DNA of 64,000 nucleotides from Paracoccaceae bacterium (GTDB taxonomy: Bacteria > Pseudomonadota > Alphaproteobacteria > Rhodobacterales > Rhodobacteraceae), in NCBI GenBank assembly GCA_002709405.1, contig PAQV01000031.1:1-64000 (forward strand), given 5' to 3'. Made by a program: the position numbers and the translations under genes. Positions 32,237 through 40,911 of this stretch are shown here, one piece after another. The stretch's first letter is position 1. Every line of letters starts with the position of its first letter. The notes under the pieces are model-generated. The model saw nothing but the letters and a program-made list of their open reading frames with translations. It did no database searches and had not been told where the DNA came from.

Positions 32237-32304
32237 GGGTCCGCCTTTTCACCAGTCGTCCCGAAAATCATTACCGGGCCATATGTCGGGCGTTATATGG
32301 AGAC

Positions 32305-32333
32305 CTTAATCTGAACTGACCAGTTCAGAACAA
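32305..32333 (-). promoter_or_regulatory. RND pump promoter with an embedded operator palindrome
   Basis: On the minus strand a TTGTTC hexamer (32333-32328) and an ATTAAG hexamer (32310-32305) are 17 bases apart. The spacer coincides with a perfect inverted repeat (CTGAACTG-AC-CAGTTCAG; extended by one base each side to 32310-32329). This is the classic placement for a TetR-type repressor that blocks RNA polymerase. No tetR-like gene is present within the window, so any regulator would be encoded elsewhere. Confidence 0.7.
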
Positions 32334-32491
32334 CATTTTTAACGATTTTTTCGTGATTCCGTTGCGCGATCGGGTCATCCGTGCCCCTTGGCTTGGCATT
32401 TCCCCCACGATATAGCGGGCCGAACCCGCCTTCGGGCGCAGAGGAAAACCCCAACGGGCCCGCATCGCGGGCAACAACCGGAGGCGACGGC

Positions 32492-33166
32492 GTGAGCGAC
32501 ACCGACAGCTTTATCGAGGAAGTCACCGAAGAGGTGCGCCGAGACCGCCTTTTCGCGATGATGCGGAAATACGGCTGGATCGCGATCGTGGCGATTGCCC
32601 TGATCGTCGGCGGCGCGGCCTGGAAGGAATACTCCAAGGCCCAGCGGGAAACCGCCGCCCAGGCGCTTGGCGACGCCATCACCGGCGCTTTGCAGGCCGA
32701 CGGGGCCGAGGCACGGGCCGCGGCGCTTGAGGGGATCTCGACCGAAGCCGCCAGCGAAGCGGCCGTGGTCGACTTTCTGCGCGCTGCCGCCCTGGCCGAA
32801 GACGACCGGGCCGAACAGGCGGTCGAGGTGCTGGACGGGATTTCCCTGAACGGTGACCTGCCGCTGATCTACCGCAACATCGCGGCCTTCAAGGCCCTGA
32901 CGCTCAAGGCGCCGACGGCCGACGCGGACGAGCTGCGCACCGGGTTCGCAGCCCTCGCCACACCGGGCAGTCCGATCCGCCTGCTGGCCGAAGAGCAGCT
33001 GGCCCTGCTGGACATCCGCTCGGGCGAGCCCCAGGCCGCCATCGACCGGCTTCAGGCGATCCTTGACGACGCCGAGGTCACCGCGGACTTGCAACAGCGC
33101 GCCACGCAGGTGATTGTGGCGCTCGGGGGGGAACCGGCCAGCCGGGACACCGGCTCGCAGGGGTAA
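32492..33166 (+). CDS. YfgM-like tetratricopeptide membrane protein
   Basis: The 224-residue protein starts at GTG 32492 with a GGAGGCG site upstream. It has one membrane helix near residues 32-50 (YGWIAIVAIALIVGGAAW) and a periplasmic TPR-like domain. The DSFIEEVTEEVRRDRLFAMMRKYGW opening is typical of the alphaproteobacterial YfgM/TPR_21 family. YfgM works with the PpiD chaperone at the Sec translocon in gamma-proteobacteria; that role is inferred here. It precedes bamB and der, an order (yfgM-bamB-der) shared with many Proteobacteria and supporting the assignment. Confidence 0.85.
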   Translation: MSDTDSFIEEVTEEVRRDRLFAMMRKYGWIAIVAIALIVGGAAWKEYSKAQRETAAQALGDAITGALQADGAEARAAALEGISTEAASEAAVVDFLRAAALAEDDRAEQAVEVLDGISLNGDLPLIYRNIAAFKALTLKAPTADADELRTGFAALATPGSPIRLLAEEQLALLDIRSGEPQAAIDRLQAILDDAEVTADLQQRATQVIVALGGEPASRDTGSQG

Positions 33167-33383
33167 GCCCCCGGCAGCGGGGTCACGATCTGGATCTCGA
33201 CGCAGGTCGGGACTTTGGACCGGGACGACAATGGGTTAGGCCCGACCGGGCAAACCGCGCAAACAGCATGGCGTCGCCGGATCAGGCGGCACCAGACCAC
33301 GGGCAGGGCGCTTCCATCCGGGATCTCGCCTTGACGGTGGCAATGGACTACGGAACGGACGACGGGCAGGCACGGGCAGGCAG

Positions 33384-34727
33384 ATGATCAAGGCAATCGA
33401 CTTTACCACCGGCCGGGGCCGGACCCTGCTGCCCGCGCTGGCCGCGACGCTTCTGCTGGCCGCGTGCCAGGAACCGGACGTGGTGCTGCCCGGCGACCGC
33501 GAGGACATCGCCGAGGTCCAGGCCTTCAGCAACGATCCCAACCCCGACGAAAACACCGCCCAGTCGATCTCGTTGCCCAGCCAGACCAGCAATGCGTCCT
33601 GGGCCCAGGGCACGGGCACCGCCGCCAACCGGGTGTCGAACGCCGCCCTGCGCGCCACGCCCGTCCTGGCCTGGGCCACCAACATCGGCCAGGGCGACGA
33701 CCGCAAGCACCGCATCACCGCGGCCCCCGTGGTCGGCGGAGGCCGGGTCTACACGCTTGATTCCCGCGACCAGGTCACCGCCCTCAGCCCCGGCGGCGGC
33801 GTGCTGTGGTCGACCGAGGCGCGCCCCGCCTATGCCGGCAAGGACGACGCGACCGGCGGCGGGCTCGCCTATGACAATGGCACGCTCTATGTCTCGCTGG
33901 GCTTCGGCTACCTGGTCGCGCTGGATGCCACCACCGGCCAGAAACGCTGGGAACAGAAGCTCGAGGCCACCGGCAGCGGCAAGCCCCTGGTCGTCGGAGA
34001 CCTGATCTACCTGGTCGCCGGCGACGAAACCGGTTGGGCCGTGGACAAGTCCGACGGCCGCATCCGCTGGCAGATCGACGCCACCGCCTCGGTCGCCAAC
34101 GTGCTGGGCGCGCCGCAACCTGCCGTGGCCGACGACCTGGTCATCTTTGCCTTCGGCTCGGGCGACGTGCTGGGCACCTTCCGCCAGGGCGGCCTGCGGC
34201 GGTGGAGCTCCACCGTGTCGGGCCAGCGTCCCGGCGTGGCCGCCTCGCGCATCGGCGATGTCACCGGCGCGCCGGTCGTCGTGGGCAGCACCGTCTACAT
34301 CGGCAACGCCTCGGGCCGCATCGCCGCCCTGGACACCGACACCGGAGAACGCCGCTGGACCGCGCCCTTCGGGGCCGTCACCCCGGTCTGGCCGGTGGGC
34401 GGCAGCCTGTTCGCCCTGACCGATTCGAACCAGCTGGTGCGCATGAACGCCTCGGACGGCACCCCGGTCTGGGCCGTCGACCTGCCGCGCTACACCAAGG
34501 ACAAGCCCCTGGGCCGTGGCCCGGTCTTTGCCCATTACGGCCCGATCCTGGCCGGCAGCCGCATCTGGGTGGCCTCGAACGACGGCTTCCTGCGGGCCTT
34601 TTCGCCCACCGACGGCAGCCTCCTGGCCTCGATCGAGGTGCCGGGCGGGGCCACCACAGACCCGGTCGTGGCCGGCAACACGCTTTATGTCGTGGGCACC
34701 AAGGGTCAATTGTTCGCTTTCCGTTAA
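33384..34727 (+). CDS. bamB: outer-membrane assembly lipoprotein BamB-like (PQQ beta-propeller)
   Basis: This is a lipoprotein of 447 residues in the BAM complex that inserts outer-membrane proteins. The signal peptide ends in a lipobox (LLLAACQEPD, Cys28). The mature part is an eight-bladed beta-propeller of PQQ-like repeats: VVGGGRVYTLDSRDQVTALS, LVVGDLIYLVAGDET, VVVGSTVYIGNASGRIAALD and VVAGNTLYVVGTKGQLFAF, where strands of each blade end in DxxTG. It is on average longer than E. coli BamB (392) because of an acidic N-terminal segment. It lies between yfgM-like and der genes, the conserved bamB neighbourhood. Confidence 0.88.
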   Translation: MIKAIDFTTGRGRTLLPALAATLLLAACQEPDVVLPGDREDIAEVQAFSNDPNPDENTAQSISLPSQTSNASWAQGTGTAANRVSNAALRATPVLAWATNIGQGDDRKHRITAAPVVGGGRVYTLDSRDQVTALSPGGGVLWSTEARPAYAGKDDATGGGLAYDNGTLYVSLGFGYLVALDATTGQKRWEQKLEATGSGKPLVVGDLIYLVAGDETGWAVDKSDGRIRWQIDATASVANVLGAPQPAVADDLVIFAFGSGDVLGTFRQGGLRRWSSTVSGQRPGVAASRIGDVTGAPVVVGSTVYIGNASGRIAALDTDTGERRWTAPFGAVTPVWPVGGSLFALTDSNQLVRMNASDGTPVWAVDLPRYTKDKPLGRGPVFAHYGPILAGSRIWVASNDGFLRAFSPTDGSLLASIEVPGGATTDPVVAGNTLYVVGTKGQLFAFR

Positions 34728-34775
34728 GCCCGGTATAGGGTAAGGGGCGCGTCTGTTCTTATTTCGGCCCGTTCC

Positions 34776-36212
34776 ATGACCCTGACCCTCGCCATCGTCG
34801 GACGCCCCAACGTGGGCAAGTCCACCCTGTTCAACCGCCTTGTCGGCAAACGCCTGGCCCTGGTCGACGACCAGCCCGGCGTGACCCGTGACCTGCGCGA
34901 AGGCGAGGCCCGGCTGGGCGACCTGCGCTTTACGGTCATCGACACGGCCGGCCTGGAAGAGGCCACCGACGAAAGCCTGCAGGGCCGCATGCGCAAGCTG
35001 ACCGAACGGGCGGTGGACATGGCCGATGTCTGCCTCTTCGTGGTCGACGCGCGCACCGGGCTGGCCCCGGCCGACCGGGTCTTTGCGGAAATCCTGCGCA
35101 AGCGGGCCGACCATGTCATCCTGGCCGCCAACAAGGCCGAAGGTGCTGCCGCCGATGCGGGCGTCATCGAGGCCTGGGAACTGGGCCTGGGCGAACCCCT
35201 GCGCATTTCCGCTGAACATGGCGAGGGCATGACGGACCTGTACGCCGCGCTGATGCCCCATGCCGACGCGGCCGAGGCCAAGGCCGCCGAAACCGCGCCC
35301 ATCACCGACATCGAGGTCGACGAGGACGGAGAGGCCGCCCTGCCGGGCGCGGACAAGCCGCTTCAGGTGGCCGTGGTCGGGCGGCCCAACGCGGGCAAGT
35401 CGACCCTGATCAACCGTATCCTGGGCGAAGACCGCCTGCTGACCGGCCCCGAGGCCGGGATCACCCGCGATGCCATCTCGCTCCAGATCGACTGGGACGG
35501 CACGCCGATGCGGATCTTCGACACCGCCGGCATGCGCAAGAAGGCCAAGGTGCAGGAAAAGCTGGAAAAGCTGTCCGTGTCCGACGGGCTGCGCGCGGTC
35601 AAGTTCGCCGAGGTCGTCGTCGTCCTGCTGGATGCCGCGATTCCCTTCGAACAGCAGGACCTGCGCATCGCCGACCTGGCCGCCCGCGAAGGCCGGGCCG
35701 TGGTCGTGGCGATCAACAAGTGGGACCTGGAAGACGACAAGAACGCCAAGCTGAAAGCCCTGCGCGAGGCCTTCGAACACCTGCTGCCCCAGTTGCGCGG
35801 CGCGCCCCTGGTGACGCTGTCGGCCAAGACGGGCCGGGGGCTCGACCGGCTGAACGCGGCCATCCTCAAGGCCTACGACGTCTGGAATCGCCGGGTCACC
35901 ACCGCCCAGCTGAACCGCTGGCTTGGTGCCATGATCGAGGCCCACCCGCCGCCAGCCCCCCAGGGCAAGCGCATCAAGCTGCGCTACATGACCCAGGCCA
36001 AGACCCGGCCGCCGGGATTCGTCGTCATGTGCTCGCATCCCGACAAGATGCCCGAAAGCTACAACCGCTACCTGATCAACGGGCTGCGCGAGGATTTCGA
36101 CATGCCCGGCACGCCGATCCGGCTGACCCTGCGCTCGCAGGCCGACAAGAACCCCTACAAGGGCCGCAAGAAGGCCGGCCCCAGCAAGCTGCGCAAGCAC
36201 CTGAAATCGTGA
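34776..36212 (+). CDS. der: ribosome biogenesis GTPase Der (EngA)
   Basis: This GTPase with two tandem G domains acts in maturation of the 50S subunit. P-loops are GRPNVGKST (residues 9-17) and GRPNAGKST (202-210). Switch II appears as DTAGLEE near 56 and [11 protein letters not shown] near 252, and the NKxD-type motifs as NKAE near 119 and NKWD near 320. An acidic linker ([12 protein letters not shown]) connects the domains, and a KH-like C-terminal domain ends in a Lys-rich tail ([21 protein letters not shown] in parts). Length (478) is as expected. It starts 48 bases after bamB. Confidence 0.97.
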   Translation: MTLTLAIVGRPNVGKSTLFNRLVGKRLALVDDQPGVTRDLREGEARLGDLRFTVIDTAGLEEATDESLQGRMRKLTERAVDMADVCLFVVDARTGLAPADRVFAEILRKRADHVILAANKAEGAAADAGVIEAWELGLGEPLRISAEHGEGMTDLYAALMPHADAAEAKAAETAPITDIEVDEDGEAALPGADKPLQVAVVGRPNAGKSTLINRILGEDRLLTGPEAGITRDAISLQIDWDGTPMRIFDTAGMRKKAKVQEKLEKLSVSDGLRAVKFAEVVVVLLDAAIPFEQQDLRIADLAAREGRAVVVAINKWDLEDDKNAKLKALREAFEHLLPQLRGAPLVTLSAKTGRGLDRLNAAILKAYDVWNRRVTTAQLNRWLGAMIEAHPPPAPQGKRIKLRYMTQAKTRPPGFVVMCSHPDKMPESYNRYLINGLREDFDMPGTPIRLTLRSQADKNPYKGRKKAGPSKLRKHLKS

Positions 36213-36367
36213 TCCTGACAAGCCCGGTTCTCCTGCCTTGACGCAGGGTAATCGGGCCGTTTTCCATGGTCCCGGGAACGGCTTCGGCTACGCGCCTGAA
36301 GAGGGCGCCGGTGGGCGCCGCGCCCGAACGGGGCGCCGCTTTGGCGCGGGAGATGGGGGATGCGACG

Positions 36368-37546
36368 ATGACCAAGCTGGCGGTGTTCTGTGACGGCACC
36401 TGGAACGACATGGAGATCCCCGAGACCACCCATGTCTGCGAGCTTTTCGGAGCCACCGGCACGCCCTACGACGCCCCCGCCGGAAACCCCGACATGCGCA
36501 CCGCGCCCGGCCAGATCTCGGCCTATTTCCCCGGCGTCGGCACGGAAGGCGACTTTGCCACGATCATCGGCCAGACCATCAACAAGTACGGCGGCGGTGC
36601 CTTCGGCTGGGGCCTGAACCAGCGCATCAAGGAAGCCTACGCCTGGCTCGCCCGCCAGTACAAACCGGGCGATGAAATCTTCATTTTCGGCTTTTCACGC
36701 GGGGCCTACACCGCCCGATCGCTGGCCGGCATGATCCGCAAGGCGGGCTTTCCCTCGGACGTCACCCGGGGCAGCGTCAACCGCGCCTTCCGGCTTTACA
36801 AGGAGCCGGGCAAGAACAACGCCCCCGACAAGCCCCATATCCTGGAAGCCCGCCGCCGCCTGTCGCCCGGCTTTGCCACCTCGCCCGAGGACCTGTCCTG
36901 GCGCAAGTCCCTGGGCGATGACGGCTCGGCCCTGGTGCATATCGCCTACCTGGGCATCTGGGACACTGTCGGCGCGCTTGGCATTCCCCAGCGCATTGCC
37001 GGCTCGCTCGACAAGATCATCAACTTTCGCCACGAATTCCACGACACCGAGCTGTCCAGCCTAATCGGGTCCGCCCGCCATGCCGTGTCCGTCGACGAGC
37101 GGCGCGCGTTCTATCCGCCCGCCCTGTGGGAAAACCTGGGCGAGCTGTCCAGCAAGGTGGGGCAGGGCGCCGACGATATCCGGCCCGACCGGCGCTATCA
37201 GCAGATGTGGTTCGCCGGCGATCACGGCACCATCGGCGGATCCGGCATCGACGGAGAGCTCAAGAAAGTGTCAGCGGTGACCCTGCAATGGGTGCTGGAG
37301 GGCGCGGTGAATGCCGGGCTCTGGCTGGATCCGGCGGTGCAGATCCCCGATGTCGCGCCCGATCCCACGGCGGCCACCGACGTTCTGTCGAACACTGACC
37401 TCGACAAGACGCCCTCCCGGTTCCTGGAATGGCGCAAGCAGCTGAAAAAGCCCTATGCCCTGTCGCCTACGGTCGATGCCCGCACCGCGGCCCGTCCGGA
37501 CTACCGCCCGCAAAGCCTGAAAACCGTCCGCCCGGACCTCTTCTGA
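36368..37546 (+). CDS. DUF2235 family alpha/beta hydrolase (Tle1-like)
   Basis: This 392-residue protein has the DUF2235 fold. The N-terminus AVFCDGTWNDME is the family signature. The nucleophile elbow is GFSRGAYTARSLAG near residue 111 (G-x-S-x-G). An AYLGIWDTVGALGIP segment near 196 and a WFAGDHGTIGGSG segment near 279, with the catalytic His, complete a probable Ser-Asp-His triad. Some members are type VI secretion phospholipase effectors (Tle1), others are cytosolic with unknown substrate. No VgrG, PAAR or immunity gene is adjacent, so a housekeeping hydrolase seems more likely. ATG 36368 was chosen; the upstream codons look non-coding. Confidence 0.85.
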   Translation: MTKLAVFCDGTWNDMEIPETTHVCELFGATGTPYDAPAGNPDMRTAPGQISAYFPGVGTEGDFATIIGQTINKYGGGAFGWGLNQRIKEAYAWLARQYKPGDEIFIFGFSRGAYTARSLAGMIRKAGFPSDVTRGSVNRAFRLYKEPGKNNAPDKPHILEARRRLSPGFATSPEDLSWRKSLGDDGSALVHIAYLGIWDTVGALGIPQRIAGSLDKIINFRHEFHDTELSSLIGSARHAVSVDERRAFYPPALWENLGELSSKVGQGADDIRPDRRYQQMWFAGDHGTIGGSGIDGELKKVSAVTLQWVLEGAVNAGLWLDPAVQIPDVAPDPTAATDVLSNTDLDKTPSRFLEWRKQLKKPYALSPTVDARTAARPDYRPQSLKTVRPDLF

Positions 37547-37711
37547 TCGCCGCAAAGGCAGTTCTGGGCGACCTTCTGCCGCGACGTACGGTTACCGTCA
37601 GAAAAAAGATTACTAATTCGTTACAAAGGTGTAATCCGGATGTGGCACTGGGGTCACGAACGGCCTACGGCACCGGTCACAGCCCCTTGCGGAACGCCCA
37701 TCCGCGTCTAT

Positions 37712-37727
37712 TTGACAAAAAGTGTCA
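37712..37727. promoter_or_regulatory. short inverted repeat upstream of the desaturase gene
   Basis: TGACA (37713-37717) and TGTCA (37723-37727) face each other across AAAAG; the preceding T makes a TTGACA hexamer. The site is 28 bases before the desaturase ATG, in a stretch of mixed composition. It could be a -35 box overlapped by an operator, but no well-spaced -10 is apparent. Confidence 0.35.
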
Positions 37728-37754
37728 GGTGAACGGTCATAAGGAGACCGCAGT

Positions 37755-38747
37755 ATGTCCATGGATATCAGAGCCCATACCCGAAAGTTCGTCGAAAAGG
37801 ATAACCGGCTGGCAGCGCTCAGCTATTTCGGCACCTTCGCGGTTTACTTCACCTCGTTCTTCCTGGCGGCGAGCTATGCGTCGACCTGGTGGATCGTGGT
37901 GCCCATGGGCATGGTCATGGGCCTGGCCGCGGTGCGACTTTATGTCCTGCAGCATGACACCGGCCACCATTCGCTTTTTGAAACCCGGCAGCAGAATGAA
38001 TGGGCCGGACACGGGCTTTCGGTATTCACCTTCGCCCCGTTCGAGGCGATGAAACAGAATCACAACCTGCACCACGGCTTCATCGGTAACCTTGATCACC
38101 GCGAAACCGGCGAGATCCACACCATGACCCTGCGGGAATGGAACGAGGCCGGATTCTGGGACCGCCTGGTCTACCGCCTCTACCGCAACCCGCTGATCCT
38201 GATCCCGGTGGGCGCGGCCTTCACCTATTTCCTGCGCTACCGCTGGCCCAAGAACACGTCGAAGTTCGGCATCCAGCAGGTGCTGCTGCACAACCTTGGC
38301 GTCTTCGCCTGGGCCGGGCTGATCTACCTCCTGTTCGGCTGGACGGGCATCTGGGTCTGGCTGGGCTCCAGCTATTTCGGCGGCATGTTCGGCGTCTGGC
38401 TGGTCTACCTGCAGCACAATTTCGAAGACACCTACTGGGACCGCCGCCCCGACCTGGACCCGCAGGTGGCCGCCCTTCAGGGCTCGTCCTGCCTGGATTT
38501 CGGCTGGTTCTTCGACTTCATGGTGGCCTCGATCACCCTGCACGACATCCATCATTTCAACGCCCGCATCCCCAGCTACCGGCTTCGCGCCTGCCATTAC
38601 TCGATCCCCGAGGAAATGGGCCTGCGCCGCATCAAGTTCCCCGAGGCGATCCGCGCCATGAGCCTGAAGCTCTGGGACGAAGAGGCAGAGCGCCTGGTGC
38701 CGTTCCCGGCCGAGCGTCAGACCCGGACCGCCGCCCAGGCCAGCTAG
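37755..38747 (+). CDS. membrane fatty acid desaturase family protein
   Basis: This 330-residue non-heme diiron membrane enzyme has histidine boxes HDTGHH (near residue 72), HNLHH (near 107) and HDIHHF (near 265), the full set of eight histidines. About four membrane helices are visible (residues 20-60 and 150-215). It inserts a double bond or hydroxyl into acyl chains, or acts on carotenoid-type substrates; the group with HDTGHH and HDIHHF boxes is that of delta-12/delta-9-type acyl-lipid desaturases. A strong AAGGAG site precedes the ATG. It stands alone as a single-gene unit. Confidence 0.88.
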   Translation: MSMDIRAHTRKFVEKDNRLAALSYFGTFAVYFTSFFLAASYASTWWIVVPMGMVMGLAAVRLYVLQHDTGHHSLFETRQQNEWAGHGLSVFTFAPFEAMKQNHNLHHGFIGNLDHRETGEIHTMTLREWNEAGFWDRLVYRLYRNPLILIPVGAAFTYFLRYRWPKNTSKFGIQQVLLHNLGVFAWAGLIYLLFGWTGIWVWLGSSYFGGMFGVWLVYLQHNFEDTYWDRRPDLDPQVAALQGSSCLDFGWFFDFMVASITLHDIHHFNARIPSYRLRACHYSIPEEMGLRRIKFPEAIRAMSLKLWDEEAERLVPFPAERQTRTAAQAS

Positions 38748-38943
38748 GTGGGACCGGCTGCGACGGAACAGGGCGTCCTTCCTCGGGGCCGGGCGCCCGC
38801 CGGATTGGCCGGTTCCCTTACGCAGACCGGTCCATTGCCGGTTGCATCGCAGGTCGGCGGCTTTGTAAAACGCCCCGACCGCGTCGGGCAGGGGGCTTGC
38901 CGGGCGGGTCAGACAGGCTGTCACCCGGCAAAGAGGAAACCCC

Positions 38944-40134
38944 GTGCTAGACCTATCGGACATCAGCGGCATCGGTCCCGTCCTGGAACGCCAGCTTGCC
39001 GCGCTTGGCATCCGCACCGTGGCCGACCTCGGCTCTGCCGCGCCCGAGGACCTGCAAGCGGTGCCGGGGGTCGGCCCGCGCCGGGCCCTGAAACTGATCG
39101 AGGCCGCCCAGGCCGGAGCCGCCGCTCCTGCGGGGCCGTCCGATGACCTCAATGCCGCACCCGCCGTCAAACCCGCCACGCGCCGCCGTCGCCGCAGACC
39201 GCGCGTCTCGGATCGGGGGCCGGTCACGACGGACCCGGCGGGGACACCGGCGGCCCAGCCCGACACCCAGGAGCCCCGGATGACCGACACCCAGCCCGCG
39301 CAGACCCCAACGGCCCCAACGTCCCCTGTGCCGGCCCGCCCGCGCCGGTCTCCGCCTGTCTTCTTCACCCATCCCGGTCCGATGACCTGGGTGACCGAAC
39401 TGTCCCACGATCCCGAAAGCGGCGCCGTCAGCCCGGTGGTGCCAGACATTCCCGACATCACGCCGGTGATAGCCGCTGAGGCCGCGCCGCAGGACGCCGC
39501 TCCGGACCCCGCGCCGTCAGAGCCCGTCGTGCCGGCCACGCCCGACGATCCGGCCCAGGTTGACCCGGAGGTCATCCACTACCGCGACGCCGAGATGCTG
39601 CCCGGTGCCATGACACATCTGCCCGAGGCCGACGCGGATACCGATCCCGACACGCCCTCGGCCCCCGACACGCCCATCGAAATCGACCCTCCTGCGGATC
39701 CCGCGCCCGACGTCACGCCCCCGACCGAGCTGCCCGATGTCCCGGCCCCGGCCGAAGTGCCGGACGTGGCCCCGGCCGAACTGCCCCAGGACACGCCCGA
39801 TCCCGCCCCGTCGATCGACATTCCCCAACCCGAAGACCCGGCGGAGACGCCCGCGCCAACCGTGCCCGAAACCCCGGTCGAAACACCGGAAGAAACACCG
39901 GCGGACACGCCCGAGGAAGCGCCTCAGACACCGCCCGCCGAGCTACCAGACGACACCCCCGAAAGCCATGCCGCGGCCCCCGCGGACGAACCCGGTCGCA
40001 AGGCCCGCAAGAAGCTGTCCGACAAGGCGGCCAAGGCCAAGCGGCGGGAAGAGGGGGCCAAGAAGCTCAAGGCGCACAAGGTGGCGGCCAAGAAGAAACA
40101 CGGCGAGAAGCGGAAGAAGAAGAAAGACAAGTAA
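38944..40134 (+). CDS. helix-hairpin-helix protein with long disordered acidic tail and polylysine end
   Basis: The frame opens with GTG 38944. Residues 1-55 hold a helix-hairpin-helix domain of the RuvA/ComEA type (LSDISGIGPVLERQLAALGI and LQAVPGVGPRRALKLIEAA), which normally contacts DNA or partner proteins. A basic patch follows (ATRRRRRRPR, about 75-84). About 220 residues of Pro/Asp/Glu/Thr-rich disordered sequence come next, with repeated PDVPAPAEVPDV-type units. The end is strongly basic (from residue 345, many Lys, ending KKKKDK). No enzymatic domain is visible. The segregation of charge recalls nucleoid-associated or adaptor proteins, but no specific function can be given. The 196 bases before it hold no other gene. 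Confidence 0.75.
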   Translation: MLDLSDISGIGPVLERQLAALGIRTVADLGSAAPEDLQAVPGVGPRRALKLIEAAQAGAAAPAGPSDDLNAAPAVKPATRRRRRRPRVSDRGPVTTDPAGTPAAQPDTQEPRMTDTQPAQTPTAPTSPVPARPRRSPPVFFTHPGPMTWVTELSHDPESGAVSPVVPDIPDITPVIAAEAAPQDAAPDPAPSEPVVPATPDDPAQVDPEVIHYRDAEMLPGAMTHLPEADADTDPDTPSAPDTPIEIDPPADPAPDVTPPTELPDVPAPAEVPDVAPAELPQDTPDPAPSIDIPQPEDPAETPAPTVPETPVETPEETPADTPEEAPQTPPAELPDDTPESHAAAPADEPGRKARKKLSDKAAKAKRREEGAKKLKAHKVAAKKKHGEKRKKKKDK

Positions 40135-40154
40135 GGGCCCCGCGTTGGGGCCCT
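40134..40154. terminator. hairpin between the HhH gene and the TspO-like gene
   Basis: AGGGCCCC (40134-40141) and its complement (40147-40154) enclose GCGTT. The hairpin begins at the stop codon of the HhH gene and sits in the gap to the convergent TspO-like gene. There is no T-run, so efficiency is uncertain. Confidence 0.45.
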
Positions 40155-40188
40155 ACATGCGCAATCAGTGCGTCTCAGATTAGGGCGC

Positions 40189-40911
40189 TCAGACCGTCAT
40201 CTTCTGGATGCCGCGCAGGGCCAACAGCCCCGTCACCAGCGCGCCCACGCCCGCCAGCGTCGCCACGTCTCGATCCACGGTCAGGGTCGATATGAAGATC
40301 CCCGCCAGCGCCCAGGCCACGGCCGCCGAATACATCGCCGTATCGCGCACCGTCCAGATCACGAAGCCCGCCACCAGCAGCGCCAGGACCAGGCAGGTCA
40401 TCGCCGCCGTGTGCTGGCTCATCAGCCCGTAGCCCGCCAGGATCAGGCCCAGGCTGACAAAGCTCGCCGCCGTCAGCCAGCCCGCGAACAGCCCCGCCGG
40501 GGCCCGCGCCAGCCAATGATCCAGGAACGGCGCATCGTGCAGGGCGACAATGGCCGCCACCATCATCACGAAGATCAGCACGCCGGCCAGCAGCGGGCTG
40601 ACCATCGCCACCGGCAACCATGTCGCGCCCACCGCCGTGGCCACGGCTATCGACGGCCGCATCGCCGCCCAGTCGGGCTCGCGCAGGCGGGCAAACAGCC
40701 CGTAGGCGGCACTGACCGCCAGCCAGCCATAGATCACCAGCCAGATCGAGAACGTCCACCCCGGAGGCTGGATCAGCGGATCGATCTGCGGCACCGGGAA
40801 CTGGTCGGCCTGGTAGCCCCGGAACTCTCCGGTGAAAAAGGGCGAGGCAATGAACCCCGCCGTCGTCAGCGCGACAACGAGGGCCATGAGCGGCGAGGGG
40901 CGATCATTCAT
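40189..40911 (-). CDS. TspO/MBR-related membrane protein
   Basis: This 240-residue polytopic protein has about seven hydrophobic segments. The pattern [22 protein letters not shown] near residues 50-71 matches the Trp-rich TspO/MBR signature (W-x-F-x-x-W-x-x-IY). TspO proper has five helices and about 160 residues; this longer form occurs in alphaproteobacteria and cyanobacteria and is often labelled tryptophan-rich sensory protein. A role in tetrapyrrole or lipid handling is inferred from the family only. The start codon overlaps the serS stop by 4 bases (ATGA), so the two are translationally coupled. Confidence 0.7.
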   Translation of the reverse strand: MNDRPSPLMALVVALTTAGFIASPFFTGEFRGYQADQFPVPQIDPLIQPPGWTFSIWLVIYGWLAVSAAYGLFARLREPDWAAMRPSIAVATAVGATWLPVAMVSPLLAGVLIFVMMVAAIVALHDAPFLDHWLARAPAGLFAGWLTAASFVSLGLILAGYGLMSQHTAAMTCLVLALLVAGFVIWTVRDTAMYSAAVAWALAGIFISTLTVDRDVATLAGVGALVTGLLALRGIQKMTV

